Shown: positions 32,061 through 42,084, counted from the stretch's first letter. The stretch is 64,000 bases of DNA from JAVDCA01 sp963819385 (GCA_963819385.1 CAWFVV010000006.1:1240001-1304000); one strand, 5' to 3'. Numbers and translations: made by a program. Notes: generated by a model from the letters alone, not told the origin.

Positions 32061-34766
32061 ATGTTCGAGGTGCTGATCGGTCTTGCGCTGCTGGCGTTTC
32101 CGATCCTCGCGATCGTGGCGCTGGTGACGGCAGTCGGTGCCCGCCGGCACGGGCGCGGGCTCGAGCAGCGACTGATCGCGCTGGAGCGCGCTCGCGCGCA
32201 GATTCCCGCGGCCGCGCCGACGGCCGCCCCGCCCGCAACCGCCCCGCAACCGATCGCGCCGGATGCCGCGGCCGCAACGCCGCCCGCCCCTCCGGCGGTC
32301 GCGGCGCCGCCCCCGCCACCGCCTTTCGCACCGCCGCCTCCCCCGCCGGCATCCGCGGCACCGCGTCCGACGCCCGCACCGGCGCGCGCCGAGCCCGCCG
32401 TCTCGCTCGAGGAGCAGTTCGGCACCCGCTGGGTCGTCTGGGCCGGCGGGATTGCGCTCGCGCTCGGCGGCTTCTTCCTGGTGCGCTATTCGATCGAGCA
32501 GGACCTTTTCGGTCCGGGCGCGAGGATCTTCCTCGGCGCCCTGCTGGCCGCGGGCCTGATCGCGGCCGGCGAATGGACGCGGCGCAAGGAGCGCCGCTCC
32601 GGCGTCGCGGGCGCCGCGATCGCGAATATTCCGAGCATCCTGACGGCGGCCGGCACCGCCGTCGCCTACGCGACGGTCTATGCGTCCTATGCGCTCTACG
32701 GCTTCGTCGACGCGCCGGTCGCCTTCGTGCTGCTCGGCGCGGTCGCGCTCGCGACGCTTGCCGCCGCGCTGCTGCACGGTCCGGCGCTCGCCGGGCTCGG
32801 GCTCGTGGGCGGCGAGGTGACGCCCCTCCTGGTCGCATCCGACCATCCGAATTACTGGGCGCTCTACGTCTTCCTCGGCGTCGTCACGGCGGCCTCGTTC
32901 GCGCTGGCGCGCCTGCGGCTGTGGCGCTGGCTCGCCATCACGGCGGTGGTGTTCGGCGTGCTGTGGATGTTCCCGGGGATCAACGACGCGCGCGTGCCCT
33001 CGCTCGCGCCGCACGCGTTCCATGCGCTCGCCGGCTTCGCGCTCGCGGCCGTGCTCATTGTCGCGGGCCTGCTGTTCGGGCCTTCGGCGCACGCCGAGAA
33101 GATCGATGGGGTCTCGTCGAGTTCGCTAGCTGCCTACGTGTTCGCCGCCATGGTGCTCGTGATCGCGCGCTTCCACGATCCGGCCACGCTCACGGTGTTC
33201 GGCATCCTGGTCGTCGCCACCGTCGCGATCGCGTGGCGGACCGATGCGGCGGTCGGCGCGGTGCCACCGGTCGCGGTCTTTGCCATGCTCGTGATGGTCG
33301 CCTGGTCGGTCCAGCCCGTCACCGAGCACCTGGTCGTTCCGGGCGGTCCGACCGCCGGCGTCATTCCGGATCCCGCGGAGGCCTACACGGGTGCCCACCT
33401 CGCGCTCGGCGCCCTGTTCGCGCTGCTGTTCGGCGGCGCCGGATTCCTGGCGCAGGGACGATCGCAGCGTGCGCTCATTCCGGTGCTGTGGGCGGCGGCG
33501 GGCGCGTTCGCGCCGGTCGCGATCATGGTCGCGGTCTACTATCGCGTCGCCGGCTGGGAGCGCTCGTTCCCGTTCGCGGGCCTCGCGCTGGCGCTCGCCG
33601 CGCTCTTCGCGGTTGCGACCGAGACGCTGGCGCGCCGCGCGCCGCGTCCGGGCGCCGCCGCGCAGGCGCTTTTCGCGACCGGGTCGATCGCGGCGCTCGC
33701 GCTCGCGCTGACCTTCGCGCTCGAGAAAGGCTGGCTCACGATCGCGCTCGCCCTGATGGTGCCGGGCATCGCCTGGATCGTGGCGCAGCGCCCGCTGCCG
33801 ATGCTGCGCTGGCTCGCGGCCGCGATCACGGTGCTCGTGGTCGCGCGCATCGCCTGGGAGCCGCGCATCGTCGGCACCGACGTGGGCACGACGCCGATCT
33901 TCAACTGGCTGCTCTACGGCTATGGCGTGCCGGCGCTCGCCTTCTGGACCGGCGGCCACCTGTTGCGCAAGCGCGCCGACGATGCGCCGGCGCGCATGGT
34001 CGACGCGGCCGCGATCCTGTTCACGGTGCTCACCTGCTTCCTCGAAATCCGCCACTACATGACGGGCGGCGACGTCTACGCGTCGCACAGCGGCCTCGCC
34101 GAACTGGCGCTGCAGGTATCGGTCGGCCTCGCCACCGCGATCGGGCTCGAGCGGCTGCGCGCACGCACGGGCAGCATCGTGCACAATGTCGGCGCGATCG
34201 TCATCGCGGGCCTCGCGCTCGCCGGCATCGTGTTCGGCCTGTTCGTCGCCGAGAACCCGCTCTTGACCGGTGAAGCGGTGGGCGGGCCGTTCTTCAACCT
34301 GATCCTGCTCGGCTACGGGCTGCCCGCGGTGCTCGCGATCACGCTCGCACTGATCGCGCGCGCGACGCGGCCAATGGGCTACCGGGCGGTCGCGGCGGCG
34401 ACCAGCGTGTTGCTCGCGCTCGCGTTCCTCTCGCTCGAGGTGACGCGCGCTTATCACGGGTCGGTGCTGATCGCCGGCGCGCGCACCGGCGCCGAGCAAT
34501 ACACCTATTCGGCCGTCTGGCTCGCCTACGGCGTCCTGCTGCTGCTGATCGGCATCGCGCTCGCGTCGAAGCCGGCGCGGCTCGCCTCCGCCGCCGTGGT
34601 CCTGCTCACGATCGCGAAGGTTTTCCTGGTCGACATGGCGGACCTCAGCGGGGCGTGGCGGGCGCTCTCCTTCATCGGGCTCGGCCTGGTGCTGGTCGGC
34701 ATCGGCTATCTCTATCAGCGGCTGCTGTTTCCGCGCCGCGCGGCTCCGGCGGCGTCGGCTGATTGA
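32061..34766 (+). CDS. DUF2339 multi-pass membrane protein
   Basis: 901 residues from ATG 32061. One N-terminal helix (LIGLALLAFPILAIVALVTA) is followed by a proline/alanine linker of about 80 residues and a motif SLEEQFGTRWVVWAGGIALA that opens the DUF2339 core. Some 20 or more hydrophobic segments follow. The family is found in many bacteria as a large integral membrane protein of unknown function. GC content and codon use match its neighbours. It stands alone between the NadQ cluster and the DUF2147 gene. Confidence 0.82.
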   Translation: MFEVLIGLALLAFPILAIVALVTAVGARRHGRGLEQRLIALERARAQIPAAAPTAAPPATAPQPIAPDAAAATPPAPPAVAAPPPPPPFAPPPPPPASAAPRPTPAPARAEPAVSLEEQFGTRWVVWAGGIALALGGFFLVRYSIEQDLFGPGARIFLGALLAAGLIAAGEWTRRKERRSGVAGAAIANIPSILTAAGTAVAYATVYASYALYGFVDAPVAFVLLGAVALATLAAALLHGPALAGLGLVGGEVTPLLVASDHPNYWALYVFLGVVTAASFALARLRLWRWLAITAVVFGVLWMFPGINDARVPSLAPHAFHALAGFALAAVLIVAGLLFGPSAHAEKIDGVSSSSLAAYVFAAMVLVIARFHDPATLTVFGILVVATVAIAWRTDAAVGAVPPVAVFAMLVMVAWSVQPVTEHLVVPGGPTAGVIPDPAEAYTGAHLALGALFALLFGGAGFLAQGRSQRALIPVLWAAAGAFAPVAIMVAVYYRVAGWERSFPFAGLALALAALFAVATETLARRAPRPGAAAQALFATGSIAALALALTFALEKGWLTIALALMVPGIAWIVAQRPLPMLRWLAAAITVLVVARIAWEPRIVGTDVGTTPIFNWLLYGYGVPALAFWTGGHLLRKRADDAPARMVDAAAILFTVLTCFLEIRHYMTGGDVYASHSGLAELALQVSVGLATAIGLERLRARTGSIVHNVGAIVIAGLALAGIVFGLFVAENPLLTGEAVGGPFFNLILLGYGLPAVLAITLALIARATRPMGYRAVAAATSVLLALAFLSLEVTRAYHGSVLIAGARTGAEQYTYSAVWLAYGVLLLLIGIALASKPARLASAAVVLLTIAKVFLVDMADLSGAWRALSFIGLGLVLVGIGYLYQRLLFPRRAAPAASAD

Positions 34767-34876
34767 TCGCCGCAGGTTCCGCAGGCATTCTGCCGGATAC
34801 CTCCTGTCGTCAAATGACCACAATATCGGACGATGCGCTGGGCGGACGCGCCTGCTACGAACTACCGGTGACCGCC

Positions 34877-35467
34877 ATGTGGAATGTCCGTCCGAAGCTG
34901 TTCGCCGCCGCGCTCGCGGCCGGCCTGTGCGCGCTCGTCGCAGCGCCCGGCGCAAGTTCGGCCGCGGAGCCGACCGCCGCCGGCCTGTGGCAGAAGACCG
35001 ACGACGGCAAGCCGGTCGTCTGGGTCCTGATGATCGACCACAACGGGGTGTTCGAGGGCATCATGGCGCGGCTCTTCCCGCGCCCCGGCGACGACCCCAA
35101 TCCGCTCTGCAAGAAGTGCACCGACGACCGCAAGAATGCGTCGGCGCTCGGCCTGTCCTTCATCCGCGGCATGAAGCGCGACGGCCTGAAATACACAGAC
35201 GGCACCATCCTCGATCCGCGTGACGGCAAGATCTACAACGCCGTGATGTCGATCAGCGAAGACGGGCAGACGCTTACGGTGCGCGGCTATGTCGGCATCA
35301 CGCTGTTCGGCATGAACGAGGACTGGCAACGGCTGCCCGACAGCGCCACGACGCAGCTCGATCCCGCGATCGTTGCGCAGTATCTGCCGGGGCAGGCGCA
35401 GCCGGCGCCTCCACCGACGCGGCCGGCCGGACCGACGCGGTCGATCACCAAGCCGAAGAACAAGTAG
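34877..35467 (+). CDS. DUF2147-family exported protein
   Basis: 196 residues from ATG 34877. The signal peptide covers about 1-30 (LFAAALAAGLCALVAAPGASSAAE). The mature domain begins PTAAGLWQKTDDGKPVVWV and keeps the typical C-x2-C (LCKKCTD) and GTILDPRDGKIYN. The tail is proline-rich. Such proteins sit in the periplasm; their ligand is unknown. The gene is convergent with the next one, 14 bp apart. Confidence 0.82.
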   Translation: MWNVRPKLFAAALAAGLCALVAAPGASSAAEPTAAGLWQKTDDGKPVVWVLMIDHNGVFEGIMARLFPRPGDDPNPLCKKCTDDRKNASALGLSFIRGMKRDGLKYTDGTILDPRDGKIYNAVMSISEDGQTLTVRGYVGITLFGMNEDWQRLPDSATTQLDPAIVAQYLPGQAQPAPPPTRPAGPTRSITKPKNK

Positions 35468-35481
35468 CCGGTAAGACCTGC

Positions 35482-35961
35482 TCAGTAACGCGACGGCCGC
35501 AACGCCACCGCCGACTCGGTCGGTCGCTTTTTCGACTCGCGTTCCGCGAGGTCGAGGCGCGCATTGCGGTGCTCGAAATCGCAATAGGCGAAACTCAGGC
35601 CCTTGAGCGAGCCGCGGAAGCTGTGCGCGCTCGTTTGCGTGACGTTGAAGCACGGCTGGATGATGGCGCGCGGCAACGAGGCGCAGATCGAGTCCGCCGT
35701 GAGGCGGATGGTGCCGGCCGGCATCGAGAAGTAGCGCGTCCGCCCGCTCGCCTGCATGGTCCCGATCACGGAGCCGTCCGCATGAATGCGGCCGGCGCCG
35801 GTGGTGCCGTCGAAGCAGTTGTAGGAAAAGAGCTTGTTGGCGACGAAGCGCTTGGCCTGCTCGGGCGTCATCTCGCCGGCCACTGCGGACGACATGAGCG
35901 CGGCGCCGGCGGCCACGCCGCTCGCCACCACCACCGAGAGATACGCTGAACGACGTTGCAT
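35482..35961 (-). CDS. Exported hypothetical protein
   Basis: 159 residues from ATG 35961, with a signal peptide (YLSVVVASGVAAGAALMSSA, then VAG). Four cysteines are present in the mature part (NCFDGTTG, DSICASLP, QPCFNV, YCDF), possibly two disulfides. I know related frames only as hypothetical proteins of Rhizobiales. The C-terminal tail is basic. The gene stands alone between DUF2147 and acuI. Confidence 0.7.
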   Translation of the reverse strand: MQRRSAYLSVVVASGVAAGAALMSSAVAGEMTPEQAKRFVANKLFSYNCFDGTTGAGRIHADGSVIGTMQASGRTRYFSMPAGTIRLTADSICASLPRAIIQPCFNVTQTSAHSFRGSLKGLSFAYCDFEHRNARLDLAERESKKRPTESAVALRPSRY

Positions 35962-36060
35962 GCCCGACTCCGTGCTTCCAACCATCCCGGTCCCTTCACC
36001 GAATCCTTACCATAATTCGTTGACCGACCATGAACCAAGCGCCTTTCGGGCTTAGAAAAT

Positions 36061-37047
36061 TTACCCGATCTTGACCACGATCCGCCCCCGGACCTGACCA
36101 TCCAAAATCCGCTTGGCGGACTCGATCACGCCGGAAAGTTCAACTTCCCCTGTGATTTGGGCCAATTTTTGCCGATCCAGCCCGGCATCGAGCCGTGCCC
36201 AGGCCTCGCGCCGCAGTTTCTGTGGGCACCGCACCGAGTCGATCCCGACCAGCGCGACGCCGCGCAGGATGAAGGGGGCGACACTGGTCGGCAAATCCAT
36301 ACCTCCGGCGAGCCCGCAGGCCGCCACCGCACCGCCATAGCGGGTCATCGACAGCATGTTGGCGAGGGTGACCGAGCCGACCGAATCGATGCCGCCGGCC
36401 CAGCGCTCCTTGGCGAGGTCGCGGGGCTTGGCGGTGAGTTCCGCCCGGTCGATCACCTCGGAGGCGCCGAGATCGCGCAGGTACTGGGTCTCCTGCGGCC
36501 GGCCCGTCGAGGCGACCACGTGATAGCCGAGCCCGGCGAGCAGCGAGATCGCCACCGACCCGACGCCGCCGGCCGCGCCGCTCACCACCACGGGTCCCCG
36601 ATCAGGCGTCACGCCGTGCCGCTCGAGCGCCAGCACGGCCAGCATCGCGGTGTAGCCGGCGGTTCCGATCGCCATGGCGTCGTGCGCGCTCATCCCGGCC
36701 GGCAGCGGGACCAGCCAGTCGCCTTTCACGCGCGCCTTCTGGGCGTAGCAGCCGAGATGCGTCTCGCCGCAGCCCCACCCGTTGAGGATCACGCGATCGC
36801 CGCGCTTCCAGTCCGGATGCGTCGATGCCTCGACGGTCCCGGCGCCGTCGATGCCGGCGATCATCGGAAAGCGGCGTACCACCGGCGCCTTGCCGGTGAC
36901 GGCGAGTCCGTCCTTGTAGTTCACGGTCGACCATTCGGGGCGGAAGGTCACGTCGCCTTCCATCAGGTCCTTCTCGTCGAAATCGGCAAGCGCCACCGAC
37001 TGCCCGCTCGCGCTCTTGTCGATGACGATCGCCTTGAAGGTTGGCAT
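36061..37047 (-). CDS. acuI: Acrylyl-CoA reductase-like NADPH oxidoreductase (AcuI/YhdH)
   Basis: 328 residues, medium-chain dehydrogenase/reductase of the YhdH/AcuI group, which reduces acryloyl-CoA to propionyl-CoA with NADPH. The nucleotide-binding motif is VVSGAAGGVGSVAISLL (about 152-168). NYKDGLAVTGKAPVVRRFP and PMIAGIDGAGTV match the family N-terminus. No catalytic zinc cysteine cluster is present, as expected. It protects against acrylate toxicity or serves DMSP and 3-hydroxypropionate routes; the route here is unknown. Confidence 0.85.
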   Translation of the reverse strand: MPTFKAIVIDKSASGQSVALADFDEKDLMEGDVTFRPEWSTVNYKDGLAVTGKAPVVRRFPMIAGIDGAGTVEASTHPDWKRGDRVILNGWGCGETHLGCYAQKARVKGDWLVPLPAGMSAHDAMAIGTAGYTAMLAVLALERHGVTPDRGPVVVSGAAGGVGSVAISLLAGLGYHVVASTGRPQETQYLRDLGASEVIDRAELTAKPRDLAKERWAGGIDSVGSVTLANMLSMTRYGGAVAACGLAGGMDLPTSVAPFILRGVALVGIDSVRCPQKLRREAWARLDAGLDRQKLAQITGEVELSGVIESAKRILDGQVRGRIVVKIG

Positions 37048-37329
37048 GCTCCGGCTCCATCCCCTGCGCTGCCGAATGGTACGAAGCGAAGGCTACCTGC
37101 TCGCAGCGCAAAATGCGACCGCCCCACGCGACCGTCGGGAACCGGCGCGGTTCCGGGTTGACAGCGCGCGGCGACGTGCGCGAATCTCGCCACGGGCTCG
37201 ATACACCCGCCGCCTGCGCCCCTTCGGGGATGGTGAACGTATCAATTTCGCTCCATGCCCTCGCCATTGGCGAACGGGTCGGCAAAGCAGGCACCGACTT
37301 TTTCCGCTCGCCGATGAAGAGGTGCTCAC

Positions 37330-38025
37330 ATGCGCGATTTTCGCGATGCAAAGGCCATGGCGCACGCCTTGCGCGATGCGTTGAAGGCAAGATCCATCGA
37401 CGCCAGCCACGGCGAATCTCTCGAGTTGATCGCGAAGGCGTTCGGCTGCGCGAACTGGAATGTCCTCGCCGCCAGGATCGAGGCTGCCCGACCACGCGAC
37501 GCGCGTGCGCCCTCGCCCGCCGCGGGCGAGCCGGAAGCACAGACCACGCTCTACTGCACGTTCTGCGGCAAGTCGCAGCACGACGTGCGCACGTTGATCG
37601 CCGGCCCGTCGTCCTACATCTGCGACGAATGCGTCGCGGTGTGCAACGACGTCATTGACGACAAGGATGACCAGTCGGTCTTCGCCTTGATGACGTCGGA
37701 CGAGGATGGTGGAGGGCGGGCCTATCCGGCCACATCCGCCCATCTCGGCGGCCAATCCACCGAAGAGGTGGTGGCTTTCGTCGAACGCAGCCGGCGCGGG
37801 GCGCAGCGCTATCGTGCGGCCTTGCGATTGATCCAACAGGTGCTCGCGATGCGCGAGGGCGCGGCGCCGGTGGACGAGGATGTCCTGGCGGCGCCCCGTT
37901 TCTCGCGTTGGAGGGACATGAGCCGGGAAGAACTCGCCGCCGATCGTCAGCGCGTGGACCGCCAGGTCAAACGCTACGAGCAGGCGCTCCGCCTCGGCGT
38001 GACCGCCCTGGGCGCGCGCCGATAG
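37330..38025 (+). CDS. ClpX-type C4 zinc-finger protein with N-terminal helical domain
   Basis: 231 residues. The first 50 residues match the small domain found in glyoxalase-like superfamily proteins (DAKAMAHALRDALKARSIDA; FGCANWNVLAARIE). The C4 zinc finger has C76, C79, C98 and C101 (YCTFCGKSQHDVRTLIAGP, then ICDECVAVCND), the module of the ClpX N-terminus that recruits adaptors. No AAA+ domain follows, so it may be an adaptor or substrate-recruiting protein. The C-terminal half is charged and helical. It is not operonic with its neighbours. Confidence 0.8.
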   Translation: MRDFRDAKAMAHALRDALKARSIDASHGESLELIAKAFGCANWNVLAARIEAARPRDARAPSPAAGEPEAQTTLYCTFCGKSQHDVRTLIAGPSSYICDECVAVCNDVIDDKDDQSVFALMTSDEDGGGRAYPATSAHLGGQSTEEVVAFVERSRRGAQRYRAALRLIQQVLAMREGAAPVDEDVLAAPRFSRWRDMSREELAADRQRVDRQVKRYEQALRLGVTALGARR

Positions 38026-38129
38026 ATCACTCCGGCGTCTTGCGGACGAACGGGTTCCACAAGGTGTCGTGACGATTGCCCGCGCGTGCCGGCGCACCGG
38101 TCACATCAAGCGCGCACCCAGACGGTCGG

Positions 38130-39431
38130 TCAGTAGAGATGACGCGGCAACCACAATGCCATGTCTGGGAACGCCAGCAGCAGCGCGATGAGCACGCCGT
38201 TCGCGACGAGGAACATGGCGCTGCCGAGATACATCTGGCCGAGCCGGACGTCCGGCACCTGCGACTGCAGCACGAACAGGTTCATGCCCATGGGTGGATG
38301 GATCATGCCGACCTCGATCAGCCCCACCAGCAGCACGCCGAACCAGATCAGGTCGTAGCCGAGCCCCTGGGCGAGCGGCGCGAACACCGGCACGGTGATC
38401 AGCACCATGGTGAGCAACTCGAGGAAGCTGCCCAGCACGATGTAGAACAGCACGACCACCACCATGACGGCGGTCGGCGGCAGACGCAGCGACACCACCC
38501 AGTCGGCTAGGCTGGTCGCCATCTGCGTCTGCACGATGAAGTAGCTGAACATGATGGCGCCGAGCAGGATGAAGAACAGCATCGCGGCCGTCCGGCTCAA
38601 CTCGATCGCCGCGTCGACGAGCTTGCGGAACGTGAGCCCGCCGCTCAGCGTCGCGATCACGATGGTCGAGAAGGTGCCGACGGCGGCCGCCTCGGTCGGG
38701 CTGAACCAGCCCGCATAGATGCCGCCGATCGACAGGGCGAAGATGAACAGGAGCTTCCACATGCCGAACGAGGCGCGCAGCCGCTCGCGCCACGGCGCCC
38801 GCGCGCTGACCGGTGCCCAGTCGGGGTGCAGCCAGATCGCGGTCTTGACCACCAGGATCTGCAGGGCCGCAAGCACCAGGCCCGGGATGAAGCCAGCGGC
38901 AAAGAGCTTCGGGATCGATTGCACCGCGGTCAGGCCGTAGAAGATCAGCATGACGGAAGGCGGGAATAGGATGCCGAGCGTCGCGCCGGAGACGACCGCG
39001 CCGAGCGCCAGCCGCTCGTCATATTTCGCGCGGCGCATCTCCGGTATCGCGACATGGCTCATGGTCGCGACCATGGCGACCGACGAGCCCGACACCGAGC
39101 CGAGCGCCGCGCAGGCGCCGATCGTCGCCGTCGCGAGCGTGCCGCGCCGCCCGCTGAACATGACGTTGATCGACTGAAACAGCTCGCGCGCCATGCCGGA
39201 ATGGCGCGCGATCGAGCCCATCAGCACGAACAGCGGCACGACCGAAAGATCGTAGGCGGACGCGAACGTGAACGGCACGCGGCCGAGCACGAGCAGCGCC
39301 TGGCCCCAGCCGTTGAGCATCGCGTAGCCCATGACCCCGACGAGGCCGAGCGCGATCGCGACCGGAACGCGCAGGAAGATCATCGTGACCATGACGATGA
39401 AGCCGCCGGCGCCGATGATCTGCGGCGTCAT
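38130..39431 (-). CDS. dctM: TRAP transporter large membrane subunit (DctM)
   Basis: 433 residues with 12 or so membrane segments. It forms the sodium-driven channel of the TRAP system. The ATG at 39431 overlaps the dctQ stop as ATGA. Typical features: PFTFASAYDLSVVPLFVLMG, GSVSGSSVAMVATM and LFPPSVMLIFYG. The partner periplasmic protein is encoded upstream. Together with TauD2 it suggests uptake and oxidation of a small acid. Confidence 0.9.
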   Translation of the reverse strand: MTPQIIGAGGFIVMVTMIFLRVPVAIALGLVGVMGYAMLNGWGQALLVLGRVPFTFASAYDLSVVPLFVLMGSIARHSGMARELFQSINVMFSGRRGTLATATIGACAALGSVSGSSVAMVATMSHVAIPEMRRAKYDERLALGAVVSGATLGILFPPSVMLIFYGLTAVQSIPKLFAAGFIPGLVLAALQILVVKTAIWLHPDWAPVSARAPWRERLRASFGMWKLLFIFALSIGGIYAGWFSPTEAAAVGTFSTIVIATLSGGLTFRKLVDAAIELSRTAAMLFFILLGAIMFSYFIVQTQMATSLADWVVSLRLPPTAVMVVVVLFYIVLGSFLELLTMVLITVPVFAPLAQGLGYDLIWFGVLLVGLIEVGMIHPPMGMNLFVLQSQVPDVRLGQMYLGSAMFLVANGVLIALLLAFPDMALWLPRHLY

Positions 39432-39937
39432 TGTCCGCGCCCCGCGCGCGACAGGCCATGCAGGCTGACGGCAAGCATCCACGCGGCCGCCGGCAGCGTG
39501 AGCGCGATGCCGATGAGCATCAGCACCCAGTGCACGATCATCGGAATGGAGAGATCGGGCGACACTTCGCCGAAGTTCGCCGAATCGATGGCGGGCGGGA
39601 CCATCCGCCAGATCAGCAGGACGAGGAACGCGAACGCGAGGACATTGGCGATCGCGCGCAGCACCGCGATGGCGCGCGCGCCGAACACGTGGTCGACGAA
39701 GTCGATGACGATGTTCTTGTCGCGCAGGAAGACGTCCGGAATGCTCAAGAACACCGTGCCGACGAGGAAGAGCTGCACCAGATCGTAGGTGCCGGTGACC
39801 GGCAGGTTGAAGACCGCGCGCAGGATCACGTCGATGACCGTGATCATCATCATGGCGGCGAGGAAGATCGCGCTGCCGTAGGTGGCAGCGCGCGTCATCA
39901 TGCCGAGAGCCGCGTGCGTCCGCGAGGCGTCGCTCAT
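39428..39937 (-). CDS. dctQ: TRAP transporter small membrane subunit (DctQ)
   Basis: 169 residues with four membrane segments. Typical DctQ segment: ITVIDVILRAVFNLPVTGTY, and IVIDFVDHVFG. The ATG at 39937 overlaps the dctP stop (ATGA) and is preceded by CTGGAAGAC. DctQ links the binding protein to DctM. Confidence 0.88.
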   Translation of the reverse strand: MSDASRTHAALGMMTRAATYGSAIFLAAMMMITVIDVILRAVFNLPVTGTYDLVQLFLVGTVFLSIPDVFLRDKNIVIDFVDHVFGARAIAVLRAIANVLAFAFLVLLIWRMVPPAIDSANFGEVSPDLSIPMIVHWVLMLIGIALTLPAAAWMLAVSLHGLSRAGRGQ

Positions 39938-40980
39938 GTCTTCCAGAACGAGAACGACGTCTTGGCGTAGTTCGCGCCGGCCGCCAGCATGGCGGCGTGG
40001 ACCTTGCTGGCAGGCTTGCCCTTGGAGTCGAGGTCCGCCAGCACCTTGGCGCTGTCCTCGGCGCCGATCTTCTTGAACAGCGCATCCTGATCGGGCGCGA
40101 GCACGATCGGGGTGGCGCCTTCCGACATCAGATATTTCTTGCCGGGCGCGTCGGCCGAATCCCACAGCTTGCCGATCTCGCGCACGCGCGGGCGCGTCGT
40201 GTCCTCGATCAGCTTCTGCAGGTCGGCAGGCAAACGGGCGAAGGACGCCGGGTTCATCACCACGCCGAAGCTGCTCACATAGGAGTACATCTCGGTCGTG
40301 TACTTGACGATACCGCCGAGATGGAACGCGCTGTCCGCGCCGCCGTAGTCGACGAAGCAGCCGTCGATGGTGCCCTTCTGCAGCGCGTCCGCAATGCCGC
40401 TCGGCGGGACGCCGACCGGCGTGCCGCCGAGCGCCGCGATGAAGCTCTTGATCGTGACCGAGGCAAAGCGGATGCGCAGCCCCTTCATCTCCTCGACCGT
40501 GCGCACCGGCTTCGCGCTGGTGTGCAGGTTGCCGGGCTGGTGCGTGAGCAGATAGAGGACCTTCAGGCCCTGGTATTCGGGCTCCAGCAGCTTGAGCACG
40601 GCGGGATCGTTGAGCGCCTGGGTGCCGATCTCGGCGCTGCCCGCCATGTAGGGAAGCTGGATGATCTCGGTCATCGGGAAGCGGCCGGGCGTCGCGCCGT
40701 GCAGGAACCAGGTGATGTCGGCGACGCCGGTGCGCGCATAGTCCGCATAGTTCTGCACCGGGCCCATCACGTTGGCGGGAAAGATCGTGATGTTGAGGCG
40801 ACCGTCGGATTTTTCCTTCAGCTCCTTGGTCCAGCGCTCGAGATACTGGGCGAAGATGTGGGTCGGCGAGATGAAGTGGCCGAGCTTGAGATTATAGACC
40901 GTGTCGGCGCGCGCCACGGCGGGCGCCGCAACCGCCGACGCACCGGCCAGCAGCGTTTTGGTGAACTCACGCCTGTTCAT
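39934..40980 (-). CDS. dctP: TRAP solute-binding protein (DctP)
   Basis: 348 residues from ATG 40980 behind GGGAGGGGACG. A Tat-like signal begins MNRREFTKTLLAGASAVAAP, ending near ARA. The periplasmic domain carries the TRAP-type ligand region KGLRIRFASVTIKSFIAALG with its arginine. The solute cannot be named from the sequence. It is the first gene of the PQM operon and lies 129 bp downstream of the TauD2 gene in the same direction. Confidence 0.88.
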   Translation of the reverse strand: MNRREFTKTLLAGASAVAAPAVARADTVYNLKLGHFISPTHIFAQYLERWTKELKEKSDGRLNITIFPANVMGPVQNYADYARTGVADITWFLHGATPGRFPMTEIIQLPYMAGSAEIGTQALNDPAVLKLLEPEYQGLKVLYLLTHQPGNLHTSAKPVRTVEEMKGLRIRFASVTIKSFIAALGGTPVGVPPSGIADALQKGTIDGCFVDYGGADSAFHLGGIVKYTTEMYSYVSSFGVVMNPASFARLPADLQKLIEDTTRPRVREIGKLWDSADAPGKKYLMSEGATPIVLAPDQDALFKKIGAEDSAKVLADLDSKGKPASKVHAAMLAAGANYAKTSFSFWKT

Positions 40981-41109
40981 CGGCGTCCCCTCCCTCAATT
41001 CCGGCTCTTGTGCGGGCCGCTTCATCCCATCGCGAGACTGTGCGCCGGAAAAGCCGGGCTGGCAACGCACGCCGAGGCTGCGCTGCGCCCGGCGGCTATC
41101 CGGCGACCT

Positions 41110-42084
41110 TCAGTGCGGCTTGTGTCCGCCGTGCGTGTCGACGCCCGCGGGCGCGACATATTTGAGCCGGCGCAGGCTCGCGGCGTCCGCGCGCGGCACG
41201 CCCGTCACTGGGCCACCCTTGATCGTCACGCGCTCCATGTAGCGGCGCTGCGGATAATAGTCGTGGATCGCGTAGTGCTGGGTCGAGCGGTTGTCCCACA
41301 TCGCGATGGTGTGCGGCTCCCAGTGCAGACGGAATTGATATTCGGGAACGAACGCCTGGTGGAAGAGCTGGTCGAGCAGCGCGCGGCTCTCGCGCTCGTC
41401 GAGGCCGTCGATCGCGATCGTGAACTGCGGGTTGACGAACAGCACCTTGCGCCCCGACACCGGATGGAGGCGCACCACCGGATGCAGGTACGGCGGATAG
41501 ATCATCTCGTAATGCTGCAGCTTGCGCCGGTCCTCCTCGGATTTGCCGAACAGCGCGCGGAACGGCTTGAGATCGTGTACGCCTTCGAGCCCGCCGATGT
41601 ACTGCTGCACACGGTCGCTCAAGCCCTCGTAAGCGGCCGTCATGCTGACGAACATGGTGTCGCCGCCGACTGCCGGGACCTCCTTGGCGACCAGGATGGT
41701 CGCCATCGGCGGTTCGGCGCGGAAGGTCTCGTCGGAATGCCACACGTCGGTGCCGAACGGCGGCGTCTTCTCGTCGTTGCGAAACTTGATGAGCTCGGGC
41801 GCGTCCTTGCCCTCGTTCGGCGCGAACGGATGCACGGTCAGCTCGTTGAAGCGGCGGCCGAACGCCCTCAGGTCGTCGGAGGAAATCTCCTGGCCGCGGA
41901 AGATGATCAGCTCGTGCTCGACCAGCGCGGCCTCGATCGCCTTGAACTGTTCGTCCGGCAACGGCTTGCGCAGGTCGACGCCGCTGATCTCGGCGCCCAG
42001 ATGGGCCCCGGCCTTGGTCACCGTGACGCCGGCGCGCTCGGTCGTGAGCGGGCGGCCCTGGTTGAAGGCGAATGGCTTGTTCAT
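41110..42084 (-). CDS. TauD/TfdA-type Fe(II)/2-oxoglutarate dioxygenase (second copy)
   Basis: 324 residues from ATG 42084 after GGAGGACGCCGC. Iron ligands are H116, D118 (DVWHSDETF) and H270 (STQHYAIHDY). PEYQFRLHWEPHTIAMWDNR precedes the last histidine, as in TfdA/alkyl-sulfatase-like members. It is the first gene before the TRAP operon and divergent from the LysR gene, so substrate-induced control is likely. The pair would import and oxidise one compound. Confidence 0.9.
   Translation of the reverse strand: MNKPFAFNQGRPLTTERAGVTVTKAGAHLGAEISGVDLRKPLPDEQFKAIEAALVEHELIIFRGQEISSDDLRAFGRRFNELTVHPFAPNEGKDAPELIKFRNDEKTPPFGTDVWHSDETFRAEPPMATILVAKEVPAVGGDTMFVSMTAAYEGLSDRVQQYIGGLEGVHDLKPFRALFGKSEEDRRKLQHYEMIYPPYLHPVVRLHPVSGRKVLFVNPQFTIAIDGLDERESRALLDQLFHQAFVPEYQFRLHWEPHTIAMWDNRSTQHYAIHDYYPQRRYMERVTIKGGPVTGVPRADAASLRRLKYVAPAGVDTHGGHKPH

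Noticed and set aside
32200..32400. Proline/alanine-rich stretch as a separate gene or repeat
   Set aside because: It is an in-frame linker of the DUF2339 protein, flanked by its conserved segments.
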